This document shows positions 1 to 7,117 of a DNA stretch of 11,069 nucleotides, in pieces (position 1 is the stretch's first letter; each line of letters starts with the position of its first letter). The translations under genes were made by a program, and so were the position numbers. This DNA comes from an uncultured Chloroflexaceae bacterium (lineage in GTDB: Bacteria > Chloroflexota > Chloroflexia > Chloroflexales > Chloroflexaceae): positions 1-11,069 of the forward strand of contig CAKZQX010000542.1 in assembly GCA_937141995.1 (NCBI GenBank), read 5' to 3'. A model generated the notes under the pieces. That model was not told the DNA's origin and did no database searches. It worked only from the letters and a program-made list of their open reading frames with translations.

Positions 1-65
1 GCAGGCGAAACCGGCTTCCATCGGGTGAAACGCCCGGTTTGCATGCCCACCGCGCACGTCGTGTA
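1..65 (-). repeat. Structured repeat element, partial (element 1)
   Basis: This is the terminal part of a repeat element cut by the window start. It matches the right end of the element at 7118-7319: both contain CCGGTTTGCATGC followed by a terminal motif that reads CACCGCG in both and ends GTGT. Read on the minus strand it starts with the inverted end and runs into the GC-rich left half. A short internal stem (TTCCA at 17-21 with TGAAA at 26-30, including one wobble) sits where other copies carry a 5-6 bp stem. The end is more diverged than in the other copies, so it may be an old copy. The rest lies outside the window. Confidence 0.6.
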
Positions 66-180
66 AATAACAGTTTGTTCATCCACCTGTCGATAAGCTG
101 CGAAGTGGCATAATTTCTGCATTGCATAGTGGCGTGCAATTATCGTTACTCGTTGAACTACTAATTAAGGATATCTGCCT
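66..180 (+). promoter_or_regulatory. Upstream region and ribosome binding site of the wzz-like operon
   Basis: This short AT-richer stretch lies between repeat element 1 and the first gene of the operon. A Shine-Dalgarno sequence TAAGGA at 166-171 lies 9 bases before the ATG at 181 and supports that start. An inverted pair ATTGCA (121-126) and TGCAAT (135-140) could be an operator but is short. CATAAT at 109-114 resembles a -10 box but has no good -35 partner at 16-18 bases. The operon promoter is probably here by position, but I cannot define it. Confidence 0.35.
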
Positions 181-1266
181 ATGATTCACCTGGCACTACT
201 CCGGCTCTTCGAAAGTTACTTTCGCCACCGCTGGCTCTATACGTTGCCTGTGGTGCTCATGACCGTTCTGGCCGTTGTTTTCATCGTGCGCCAGCCACCG
301 GTCTATCCGGCCTACGGCAAGCTGTATGTGCAGCGCGAGCCGCTGCTGACATCGCTTACCGGTATCGGCAATGATGGATTTTCGTGGCGGACACCGGCTC
401 AGGCAACCGTGGGAGAGTTGAACGAACTGTTGCAAACCGAGGCGTTTGTTCGCTCGGTGATTGAGCAGACTGATCTGCAGCCGCGTATGGTGCAGGAGCG
501 CGAGGTGGTAAAGGAAACCATTGACGAGTTCCGCGAAGCGGTCTGGATCAAGTCCAAGGGCGAGAATCTAGTCGAGTTTGGCGCGCAGCACGAGCAACCG
601 GAACTGGCGCAGCAGTTTGCGCAGGCAACCGTGGCCTCGTACGTTGATTGGAAAATCAATATCGACCGCCAGGAGAGCGTTGTTGCACAGACTTTCTTTG
701 AAAATCTGATCGGCCCCTACCAGGAGAACCTGGACAATGCGCGGGCGGATCTGCAGGCATACCTTGAGGCGAATCCGGAACCGGTGCGGGGCAACCGTCC
801 AACGCGGGAGCAGATGGAGATTGAGCGGCTGCAAGCAGCTATCGATAAAGCCTCTGAGCGTCTGACGGACGCGGTAAATAAAGAAGAGAATGCCCGTCTG
901 GCGCTGTCTAAGGCTGAGAGCGAGGCCAACCAGACCTACATTGTTGTCGATGGACCGCTGTTGCCCGATGAGCCCCGGGTGTCGGAGCGCGCAATGGCGG
1001 CCGATGCGGCGATCTTCCTGGTTATTGGCATGCTGTTAAGCCTGACGGGGGTTGTCGGGGGCGCGCTGCTTGACCGAAGCCTGCGTCTGCCGATTGACAT
1101 TCGTCACGGCCTGGAACTACCGGTGCTGGCAGCCGTGCCGCAGGTGCGTGCGAATGCCTCGCGGCCCAAACCATCCGACGGTCAGCAGCGCCGTACCCAT
1201 CAGACTCGGAATAGCGCTATTGGACAGCAATCAATGCCGGAGACCCTGGCAGGGACACAGTCATAA
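181..1266 (+). CDS. Wzz-like polysaccharide chain-length determinant
   Basis: This is probably a polysaccharide co-polymerase that sets chain length or couples polymerisation to export at the cytoplasmic membrane. The 361-residue protein has the classic layout: a short cytoplasmic N-terminus, a first membrane helix at about 19-37, a long periplasmic/extracellular domain with a charged helical coiled-coil-like stretch at about 181-250, a proline-rich segment just before the second helix (P259, P262, P265), and a second helix at about 277-297. About 60 mostly hydrophilic residues follow, longer than in enterobacterial Wzz. No fused kinase domain is present. The tyrosine-kinase-like partner is a separate gene two genes downstream, as in Gram-positive CapA/CapB or CpsC/CpsD pairs. 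It heads the operon, and a flippase gene begins 2 bases after its stop. The family call is firm; the exact polymer is unknown. Confidence 0.85.
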   Translation: MIHLALLRLFESYFRHRWLYTLPVVLMTVLAVVFIVRQPPVYPAYGKLYVQREPLLTSLTGIGNDGFSWRTPAQATVGELNELLQTEAFVRSVIEQTDLQPRMVQEREVVKETIDEFREAVWIKSKGENLVEFGAQHEQPELAQQFAQATVASYVDWKINIDRQESVVAQTFFENLIGPYQENLDNARADLQAYLEANPEPVRGNRPTREQMEIERLQAAIDKASERLTDAVNKEENARLALSKAESEANQTYIVVDGPLLPDEPRVSERAMAADAAIFLVIGMLLSLTGVVGGALLDRSLRLPIDIRHGLELPVLAAVPQVRANASRPKPSDGQQRRTHQTRNSAIGQQSMPETLAGTQS

Positions 1267-1268
1267 CT

Positions 1269-2798
1269 ATGAGCAACACAGGCAAAACAATCGTCAAAAA
1301 CACCAGTGTGATGATGGGAGCTCAGGCCGCATCATGGATATTCATGTTCGTGCTGATGATCTTCCTGCCGCGTTATCTGGGCGCGGAAGCCTACGGTGCA
1401 ATCGGCCTGGGCACCTCGATCTGGACCGTCGTCGGCGTAGCAATGGCGTTTGGCATGGATGTCTTCCTGGTCAAGGAGGTGGCACGCCATCCCGAGAAGA
1501 CCGGGGATCTGATGGGTACTACGCTGCTCCTGCGGGGACTGCTGTTTGGGCTGGGCCTGGGCGCGGTGGCCCTTTACCTGCATCTGGTGGACTATCCCCC
1601 GCTGACGGTGCAGGTGGTCTACCTGATGGGGATTACCCATCTGCTCTGGCTGTTCATTAATGGTTGTCATGCGGTGCTCCAGGGGTTGGAGGTGATGGAG
1701 TATATCTCGATTGCCAATATCGCCGGAAAAGCGGTCAATACGTTGCTGGCCGTTACGGCGCTGCTCCTGGGGTACGGGATCTACACCATTGTCGGGATCA
1801 GCATGCTGGCGGCACTGGTGGTGCTGGTGATGCAACTAACCTTTCTAAGCTGGCGGCATCCACCGCGCTTCCGCCTGAACCCGGCACAGGGCAAAGATTT
1901 GCTGCGCGCCAGTACGCCCTATCTGATGATTGCCCTGGTTGCATCGGTCTACATGGAAGCCGATATTGTGATTATCTCGCTGCTGATGGACGAAACCGCT
2001 GTCGGCTGGTATGCCTCGGCGCGCCGCCTGATGGGTACCTTTATGTTCTTTCCGGTTGTGTTCATCGGCGCTATTTTTCCGGCACTGTCGCGGGTTTATA
2101 CGCAGGAGGCGGAGCGGCTGCCGCTGCTGGTGCGCAAGAGTTTTGACCTGATGGTGCTGATGAGTATCCCGATTGGTCTGGGGTTGGCAGTTCTGGCCGA
2201 GCCGCTGGTCATTCTGCTGTTTGGTGCGGAGTGTGCGCCCGCCGGGCCTATTCTGTCGGTAATGGGCATAATGTTGATTTTTATCTACATGAACACCCTG
2301 ATGGGCAAGTTTTTGATATCAACGGATCGCCAGAACAACTGGACTGTGGTGATGATTTTCGCCACTATCGTGAGTATCGGGCTTGATCTGCTGTTAATTC
2401 CCTGGTGTAGCCGGGTCTTTGGTAATGGCGCAATCGGTGGCGCGCTGAGTTTTCTAGTCACCGAGATCGGGATGGTCATTGTAGGGATCAAACTGCTCCC
2501 CAAGGGAACGATGGGTTGGTCGAACTTGCGCTTCTTCCTGCTGGCGCTGCTGGCAGGGCTGGCGATGGTCGGCGTGGTCTGGTGGTGGCGCGATGCCTTT
2601 ATTGCCATCCCCATTCTGATGGGCGCGGTGACCTACCTTGGTCTGATTGCGCTGCTGCGGGTGGTACCGGCCGAAGATATTGCGCTTGTCCGCAACTTTG
2701 TACAGCAGATGATCGACCATGTACGCCGCCGCCGGGCAAAACCAGTGAATGCAGGTGAGACGGTAAGTATAGAAGGAGTATATGCCGCTAATGACTGA
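1269..2798 (+). CDS. Wzx-type polysaccharide flippase
   Basis: This 509-residue, very hydrophobic protein has about 12-14 predicted membrane helices and belongs to the polysaccharide biosynthesis/MOP exporter type (Wzx, RfbX, related to MurJ and MATE). Its expected role is flipping lipid-linked repeat units across the cytoplasmic membrane. The N-terminus (KNTSVMMGAQAASWIFMF, then LPRYLGAEAYGAIGLGTS) is the typical first-helix and loop signature of the family, where the protein begins with a gap-free helix followed by a G-x-x-x-Y-G motif. The length is slightly above the usual 420-480, mainly in the C-terminal tail. It starts 2 bases after the wzz-like stop, so translation is probably coupled. 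Its end overlaps the next gene. The substrate cannot be told from sequence. Confidence 0.88.
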   Translation: MSNTGKTIVKNTSVMMGAQAASWIFMFVLMIFLPRYLGAEAYGAIGLGTSIWTVVGVAMAFGMDVFLVKEVARHPEKTGDLMGTTLLLRGLLFGLGLGAVALYLHLVDYPPLTVQVVYLMGITHLLWLFINGCHAVLQGLEVMEYISIANIAGKAVNTLLAVTALLLGYGIYTIVGISMLAALVVLVMQLTFLSWRHPPRFRLNPAQGKDLLRASTPYLMIALVASVYMEADIVIISLLMDETAVGWYASARRLMGTFMFFPVVFIGAIFPALSRVYTQEAERLPLLVRKSFDLMVLMSIPIGLGLAVLAEPLVILLFGAECAPAGPILSVMGIMLIFIYMNTLMGKFLISTDRQNNWTVVMIFATIVSIGLDLLLIPWCSRVFGNGAIGGALSFLVTEIGMVIVGIKLLPKGTMGWSNLRFFLLALLAGLAMVGVVWWWRDAFIAIPILMGAVTYLGLIALLRVVPAEDIALVRNFVQQMIDHVRRRRAKPVNAGETVSIEGVYAAND

Positions 2799-3576
2799 TA
2801 CACGCACACGCAAAAAACGCAACTCTGCTCGCTCAGAAGCGCTGACGCTCTCCTCGGTTGAAGGAGTGCCATTGTACACCTTTCCCGCCGAAGTCGTGAA
2901 TGTGTTTCGGCGCACGCTTACCGGGCTGGCCTTCCGTGAGAAGTTACCCCAGCGCCTGTCGATTACCTCCACGCTGAAGAAGGAGGGCGTCACTTATACC
3001 ACGATGGCTCTGGCGACCACGCTTGCCAGCGATATGGATGTGAATGTCTGTGGCGTCGAGTTGAACTGGTGGTCCCCCGGGATGTATGAGCAGTTGACCC
3101 AGTGGGTGAACGGCAAGGCGGGGATGAAACGCCGCCGGCGCGAATCCCTCCCCGACGAGGTTGTAGCGGAGAGTCCCGGCCTGGCAGGGATGCTGAACGA
3201 TGGCGCAGAGCTTGACGATGTGCTGATACGGACGGATCTGCCCAATCTGGCCTTTCTGCCTGCCGGTGATATGCCGAACGAGCAGCGCCCGATGCTGGCG
3301 CGGGGAACGACGCTCCGCGAGTGTATTGATCGGCTCAGCGAGCGCTTTGATTACCTGTTGCTGGATACACCGGCAATTATGGCAACCAGTGATGCCATTG
3401 CGCTGGCCTCGCTGGGAGATGCCTGCTCGCTGGTTGTTCGGCAGGGCGCGACGCCCACGAAGGAGGTGCGGCAGGCGCTGGATGAAGTGCAGCATCTGCC
3501 GATGCTGGGCATCATCATGAACCGGATGCGGATCGAGACGCCGAAGTGGGTCCGGGCACTGATTCCTCAGGAGTGA
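2782..3576 (+). CDS. CpsD/BY-kinase-like P-loop protein with degenerate Walker A
   Basis: This 264-residue protein resembles the cytoplasmic partner of Wzz-type co-polymerases (CpsD, CapB, Wzc C-domain; ParA/MinD-like fold). The Walker B region is clear (FDYLLLDTPA, residues 189-198), as is the following family pattern (SDAIALASLGDACSLVV, then TPTKEVRQALD, then MLGIIMNRM at 241-249). The ATP-binding loop is not: where kinases have P-G-E-G-K-S/T-T, this has K-K-E-G-V-T-Y-T (66-73), losing the catalytic lysine. The usual D-A-D of Walker A' reads E-L-N (93-95). There is no C-terminal tyrosine cluster. It is therefore unlikely to be an active tyrosine kinase and may be a regulatory or structural partner of the Wzz protein. 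AAGGAG at 2773-2778 lies only 3 bases from ATG 2782, so ATG 2791 (12 bases away) is a possible alternative start. It overlaps the flippase gene. Confidence 0.8.
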   Translation: MPLMTDTRTRKKRNSARSEALTLSSVEGVPLYTFPAEVVNVFRRTLTGLAFREKLPQRLSITSTLKKEGVTYTTMALATTLASDMDVNVCGVELNWWSPGMYEQLTQWVNGKAGMKRRRRESLPDEVVAESPGLAGMLNDGAELDDVLIRTDLPNLAFLPAGDMPNEQRPMLARGTTLRECIDRLSERFDYLLLDTPAIMATSDAIALASLGDACSLVVRQGATPTKEVRQALDEVQHLPMLGIIMNRMRIETPKWVRALIPQE

Positions 3577-3577
3577 C

Positions 3578-3582
3578 GGAGG
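3578..3582 (+). promoter_or_regulatory. Ribosome binding site of the 47-residue membrane protein
   Basis: GGAGG lies 6 bases before the ATG at 3589 and directly after the stop of the CpsD-like gene. This strong, well-spaced site is the main reason to accept the short reading frame that follows as a real gene. Confidence 0.6.
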
Positions 3583-3588
3583 CAGCCG

Positions 3589-3732
3589 ATGAATCTGTTC
3601 CTTGGCTTTATTCTGCTCTGCTTTATCACGGCGATTGTGTTACGCAAGCGCAGTCTGCGGACGAGTGTGTGGATCCTGGGCGCGCTGGGTGTGCTGCTGG
3701 GTATCGGGTATTTCTTCTTTCGACAGATCTAA
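3589..3732 (+). CDS. Small two-helix membrane protein (47 residues)
   Basis: I do not recognise a family. The frame encodes 47 residues: a first hydrophobic helix at about 2-18 (LFLGFILLCFITAIVL), a basic turn RKRSLR at 19-24, a second helix at about 26-45, and a short end FRQI. By the positive-inside rule the basic loop should be cytoplasmic, leaving both ends outside. It starts 12 bases after the CpsD-like stop behind a strong GGAGG, and ends 6 bases before the polymerase start, so it lies inside the operon with no room for another explanation. The packed spacing and hydrophobic content argue for a real gene. Its position suggests a small partner of the Wzz/CpsD pair or of the polymerase, but that is inference. 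Confidence 0.7.
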   Translation: MNLFLGFILLCFITAIVLRKRSLRTSVWILGALGVLLGIGYFFFRQI

Positions 3733-3738
3733 TGCATT

Positions 3739-5292
3739 ATGCTGAATGTCTTTCCAACAACCTTTGATAGTGCGACGGTGCAGTCCCGTGAACAGAAGGC
3801 CAATTTTATTCTGTGGCTCTGGATCGGCGGGTTGCTCGCCGCAACCGGCATGGCCGGGTTGCTGCTGCTGCGCCGTGGCCCCGAACCGGCGGATCTGCTC
3901 TGGGCGATTTACTTGCTTGGTATCGGGGCAATTTTTTACCGCCCGCGCTATGGCATCTACCTGATTGTGTTGCTGGCGCTGCTGGGCGATGCGCGGCTGA
4001 CCTACTGGTACCCGTTTGTCAAGAATTTCTCCAGTGCCGAGTCGCTGATGTTTGTGCATAACGATCTGATTATTAGCCCGGCGGAGAGCTACATGGGGCT
4101 GACGCTGGTCTCCTGGCTGGGCCGGATCTCTATGAGCCATCGGCGGACCTGGTACCGGGGACCACTCTTTATTCCGGCCCTGGTGTTTATTGGCTTTATT
4201 ACCTACGGATTGATCTATGGATTAGCCCGGGGCGGCAACCTGGTGATCGGGCTGTGGGAAGCGCGCCCGATCTTCTATCTGCCGGTTATGCTCATCCTGG
4301 TGAGTAATCTGCTGGAGAAGCGTGACCATATCCACCAGTTGATCTGGGCGGCGATGATTGGCATATTTCTTGATGGGCTGATCGGGTTCTGGCATGTTGC
4401 CATGGTGCTCAACTTCGACATGGGGACGGTGGACCGGATTGCCGAACACTCCGCGTCGATCCATGCGAGTTCCTTCTTTGTGCTGCTGCTGGCGGTCTGG
4501 CTCTTTCGTGGCTCAACACACAAGCGAATGAGCCTCTTGGTGATGCTGCCGATCATTGCTATGAGCTATCTAGCCAATCAGCGCCGGGCGGCCTTTATTG
4601 CCCTGGGTATTGCGCTGGTCCTGATGGGGTTGCTGCTCTACCTGGAGAATCGCCGCCTCTTCTGGCGACTCGCGCCGATTGCCGGTGTGCTGGGGGTGGT
4701 CTACCTGGCGCTGTTCTGGAATAGCCATGGTGCGCTGGGGTCGCCCGCGCGCGCCGTCAAGTCGGTTATCGCGCCGACGGCGAATGCCTCGGACTATGCC
4801 TCGAATCTCTACCGGCAGCTTGAGAATACCAATATTCATTTTACTATTACAACGGCACCGTTGCGGGGTGTTGGATTTGGGAATAAGTTCTTTATCATCG
4901 TCCAGATGGCCGACATCAGTTTCTTTGAATGGTGGGAATATATCACCCACAACTCGATTCTCTGGATCTGGATGAAGGCGGGCCTGGGTGGATTTATCTC
5001 ATTGATTATTCTGATCGGTATGACCATTGTTGTCGGCACGCGCCGCTTTTTGCAGATGCCGGCGGGTGATCTGCGCGCGATTGTGTTGACGGCCATGCTC
5101 TATGTGGTGATGCATTTTATCTTTGCCTATGTCGATATGTCGTGGGACGCGCAGAGCATGATTTACGTGGGCACGATGATGGGCCTGATTAACTGTACGG
5201 AGCGCATTGTTGAACGTCCTGTCCCGCTGCCGGCCCGGCGCTGGCCCTGGCAATCCACGCCGCGTCCCGCGCCCGGCTTGCAGCCACTGTAG
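3739..5292 (+). CDS. Wzy / O-antigen ligase-type polysaccharide polymerase
   Basis: This 517-residue protein has about 11-12 predicted membrane helices and is of the O-antigen ligase/Wzy_C type, expected to join lipid-linked repeat units on the outer face of the membrane. Family-like signatures are E-A-R-P-I-F-Y (174-180), N-Q-R-R-A-A-F (280-286) at the start of a helix, a large extracytoplasmic loop at about 330-400, and then GVGFGNKF (377-384) and HNSILWIWMKAGLGG (404-418), where the H-N and the glycine pair are typical. RRAAF followed by the H-N loop is common in exopolysaccharide polymerases. No strong Shine-Dalgarno precedes ATG 3739, only 6 bases after the previous stop, so translation is probably coupled. 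It closes the operon; a repeat element starts 12 bases after the stop. Polymerase or ligase cannot be separated by sequence alone, but the neighbouring Wzx and Wzz favour polymerase. Confidence 0.85.
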   Translation: MLNVFPTTFDSATVQSREQKANFILWLWIGGLLAATGMAGLLLLRRGPEPADLLWAIYLLGIGAIFYRPRYGIYLIVLLALLGDARLTYWYPFVKNFSSAESLMFVHNDLIISPAESYMGLTLVSWLGRISMSHRRTWYRGPLFIPALVFIGFITYGLIYGLARGGNLVIGLWEARPIFYLPVMLILVSNLLEKRDHIHQLIWAAMIGIFLDGLIGFWHVAMVLNFDMGTVDRIAEHSASIHASSFFVLLLAVWLFRGSTHKRMSLLVMLPIIAMSYLANQRRAAFIALGIALVLMGLLLYLENRRLFWRLAPIAGVLGVVYLALFWNSHGALGSPARAVKSVIAPTANASDYASNLYRQLENTNIHFTITTAPLRGVGFGNKFFIIVQMADISFFEWWEYITHNSILWIWMKAGLGGFISLIILIGMTIVVGTRRFLQMPAGDLRAIVLTAMLYVVMHFIFAYVDMSWDAQSMIYVGTMMGLINCTERIVERPVPLPARRWPWQSTPRPAPGLQPL

Positions 5293-5304
5293 TTCTGTCG
5301 ATTT

Positions 5305-5498
5305 CACACAAGTTACGTGGTACAGTCTGTTCCGGCCCGATGCCGGACCCAAAAGCCTGATTCGCCTGTGGCAGCATGGTACTTGATTATTCTTTTTCAC
5401 AAGAAATCCGCACCGCGAATTTTTTGTGAAAAACAGGTTTCTTCCGCCCTGCCGGAGGCGACATGTTCTTCCAAGTCAGGGACCGCGTAACTCGTGTT
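5305..5498 (+). repeat. Structured repeat element, long form (element 2)
   Basis: A 194 bp element lies 12 bases after the polymerase stop. Its ends are inverted: CACACAAGTTACGTGGT at the left, and at the right ACCGCGTAACTCGTGTT, whose reverse complement is AACACGAGTTACGCGGT. The left half has a 6 bp stem (TCCGGC 5331-5336 with GCCGGA 5342-5347) and the string GATGCCGGACCCAAA shared with the element at 10141. The middle is an imperfect hairpin with 19-base arms (5393-5411 and 5415-5433; 17 of 19 positions complementary, 3-base loop). The right half carries CTTCCGCCCTGCCGGAGG, also found in the copies at 7118 and 10262. It encodes no plausible protein. Confidence 0.75.
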
Positions 5499-5621
5499 GT
5501 TTATGTCATACAAGTCACGCAGTGAGAGTCCGGATCACGCGAGATACGAATGGACGAACGATGCGAAATGTCCGGTGCCGACATACGTTATGTGCCCCCG
5601 CGTTTCGTCAGAACTTTTGCC
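5499..5621. other. Non-coding stretch with a solo repeat-like end
   Basis: No convincing gene is visible. ATACAAGTCACGCAGTG at 5508-5524 resembles the left end of the repeat family (near AACAAGTTACGCGGTG) but is not followed by a recognisable element. It may be the scar of a lost or decayed copy. The rest is anonymous sequence leading into the acyltransferase remnant. Confidence 0.35.
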
Positions 5622-5693
5622 TCGGCAGGCAATGTTCCGCCGGATACGCTGGTGGTGGGGGTTCCGGCGCGCGTTACCCGCGAGTTGCTATAG
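5622..5693 (+). pseudogene. 3' remnant of a hexapeptide (LbH) acyltransferase
   Basis: The last 24 codons before the TAG at 5691 read S-A-G-N and then VPPDTLVVGVPARVTREL-L-stop. V-P-P-x-T-L-V-V-G-V-P-A-R-V is the standard C-terminal end of left-handed beta-helix sugar O-acetyltransferases (LacA, WecH and CysE-like families). Such enzymes need many upstream hexapeptide turns, and none is visible in any frame upstream; a repeat element lies there instead. An ATG at 5550 opens the frame (47 codons), but the preceding residues do not look like a beta-helix. I infer that an acetyltransferase gene once followed the polymerase gene and was mostly deleted, perhaps with repeat insertion. Loss of O-acetylation of the polymer would be one possible result. 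Confidence 0.65.
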
Positions 5694-5732
5694 TTTTCAT
5701 TCTGAGGAGATGTGTGAGGGAGATCTGTTGTT

Positions 5733-6989
5733 GTGAGAGGGAATGTACAAAAACTGCTTCAGGGGTTGAGTGTGACGCTGGTCATCGCGGTCCTGGCCGG
5801 CTGTGTTGACCGGCAGGTGGAGGCACCCCGTCTGACCGGAAGCCCCGAGCCGGTGACACCAACCGGCACCCCGGAGCCGGAGGTCGCCATGTATCGGCAG
5901 CCGTTTGATGGGAGTCCAGATCAGCCGGATTCACTGCGTCCCACAAACTGGGATGTGACTATTCACTCCCGTGACTCCGCTACCTGGCAGCAACTGGAGC
6001 CGATGGAGGCGGCACACAGCGCCGACTGCGGGCCACCACCCGCCACACACCCGATTACCGACTATGCCGATGCGGTCTACCAGTGCAAGGACCATCTGAT
6101 GACGGCCATCAATGCCTCGGGCTATGGGGTGATTTACCTCACACCCGGTCAACTGGTCGATTTCTCTGAGGGTCTGGCGGTGGTCCAGTTTGATGTTTCG
6201 ACGTTGCGCACATCTACGCGCGACTGGATCGACCTCTGGATCACGCCCTACGCGGAGAACCTGCAACTGCCGTTGCGGGACTGGGGGCCGGACCTGAGCG
6301 GTGAACCGCGCAACGCTGTGCAGATTCGTATGGAGAAGGGTGACGACAAAACGATATTCAAAGCGAATGTCATCCGCGATTTCGAGTCAACCGAAATTGA
6401 GGGCAACTGGTGGACCGGCTACGAAGAGTTTTTTACACCCAGCGCCAAGCGGCGCGATACCTTTCAACTACGCATTAGTAAGACACATATCAAGTTTGGG
6501 CTGCCCGCCCATGATTTCTGGTGGGTCGATACCGACATCCCGGAGTTGTCCTGGGAACAGGGCGTGGTTCAACTAGGGCATCACTCCTACAACCCGACCA
6601 AAGACTGCACCGACTGTGCGCCCAATACCTGGCATTGGGACAATCTGGTTATTCTGCCGACCGTGCCCTTCGGCATTATTCCGGCGAACCGGCGCTTTGC
6701 CGATGAGACAGACGCCGGCGTAACGTTTGCGCAACCGGCCCCGGACGATGCGCATCTGCGCTTTGCCGGGATCGGTGAAAACCTGGAAGTCAGCTTTGAT
6801 AATGGCGCAACCTGGCAAACGGCGCAACTGCAAGATCAGGAACGCATTGAGGAGGGTCATTTCCGCTCCTACTGGATGCCGATCCCATCCGGGGTGGAGC
6901 AGGTAGCGTTTCGCGGCGAGTCCTGGTGGGGTGGCGGCTGGTATGTGCGCGACCTGTCGCTCTGGACACCGCCGGCACAAGAGCACTAG
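5733..6989 (+). CDS. Predicted lipoprotein with beta-sandwich (ConA-like) fold
   Basis: The 418-residue product starts with a lipoprotein signal: K7, a hydrophobic stretch at 12-22, and lipobox L-A-G-C with Cys24 as the lipid site. A Pro/Thr/Glu-rich linker follows (about 35-52), so the protein is probably anchored outside the membrane. The body is rich in Trp, Tyr and beta-type alternation. Segments such as GYGVIYLTPGQLVDF (130-144), AVVQFDVSTLR and WIDLWITPY, plus the WHWDNLVI motif (300-307), recall extracellular jelly-roll domains of the concanavalin/LamG/glucanase type. I cannot identify catalytic acids, so lectin, lyase and hydrolase are all open. C99/C118 and C292/C295 could form disulfides. 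A second domain appears to begin near 315. The GTG start is chosen because an in-frame TGA lies at 5715 and GAGGGA (5716-5721) lies 11 bases upstream. Placement within the sugar locus suggests a role in binding or modifying the polymer. Confidence 0.7.
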   Translation: MRGNVQKLLQGLSVTLVIAVLAGCVDRQVEAPRLTGSPEPVTPTGTPEPEVAMYRQPFDGSPDQPDSLRPTNWDVTIHSRDSATWQQLEPMEAAHSADCGPPPATHPITDYADAVYQCKDHLMTAINASGYGVIYLTPGQLVDFSEGLAVVQFDVSTLRTSTRDWIDLWITPYAENLQLPLRDWGPDLSGEPRNAVQIRMEKGDDKTIFKANVIRDFESTEIEGNWWTGYEEFFTPSAKRRDTFQLRISKTHIKFGLPAHDFWWVDTDIPELSWEQGVVQLGHHSYNPTKDCTDCAPNTWHWDNLVILPTVPFGIIPANRRFADETDAGVTFAQPAPDDAHLRFAGIGENLEVSFDNGATWQTAQLQDQERIEEGHFRSYWMPIPSGVEQVAFRGESWWGGGWYVRDLSLWTPPAQEH

Positions 6990-7117
6990 TGGCATGCAAT
7001 TTGCATGGGTAAGGTGTACTTGTTTCCAAAACCCGGCAGCACGATGGCATTATTCGCGATGTCCGGGTGAAATATTCGATGTTTATCAACAGATTACGCT
7101 GTGTAATTCATTGTAGT
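6990..7117. other. Intergenic stretch with palindrome and solo repeat-like end
   Basis: CATGCAA-T-TTGCATG at 6993-7007, just after the lipoprotein stop, is a perfect 7 bp inverted repeat, with no T-run to make it a terminator. AACAGATTACGCTGTG at 7088-7103 resembles the repeat-family left end and lies 14 bases before the full element at 7118, like an orphan end. I see no gene here. Confidence 0.35.

Noticed and set aside
127..141. TAGTGGCGTGCAATT here and TAGTGGCATGCAATT at 6987-7001 as a shared regulatory motif
   Set aside because: One mismatch in 15 bases between two places in an 11 kb window is expected by chance a few times, and the second copy overlaps a stop codon.
1332..1835. Minus-strand open frames inside the flippase and other + strand genes
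   Set aside because: Products rich in His, Gln and Arg are typical antisense shadows of hydrophobic genes, with no start signals.
5426..5809. Plus-strand frame spanning the intergenic region before the lipoprotein gene
   Set aside because: It begins inside a repeat hairpin and overlaps the acyltransferase remnant and the lipoprotein start in another frame; its Arg/Cys-rich product looks non-coding.
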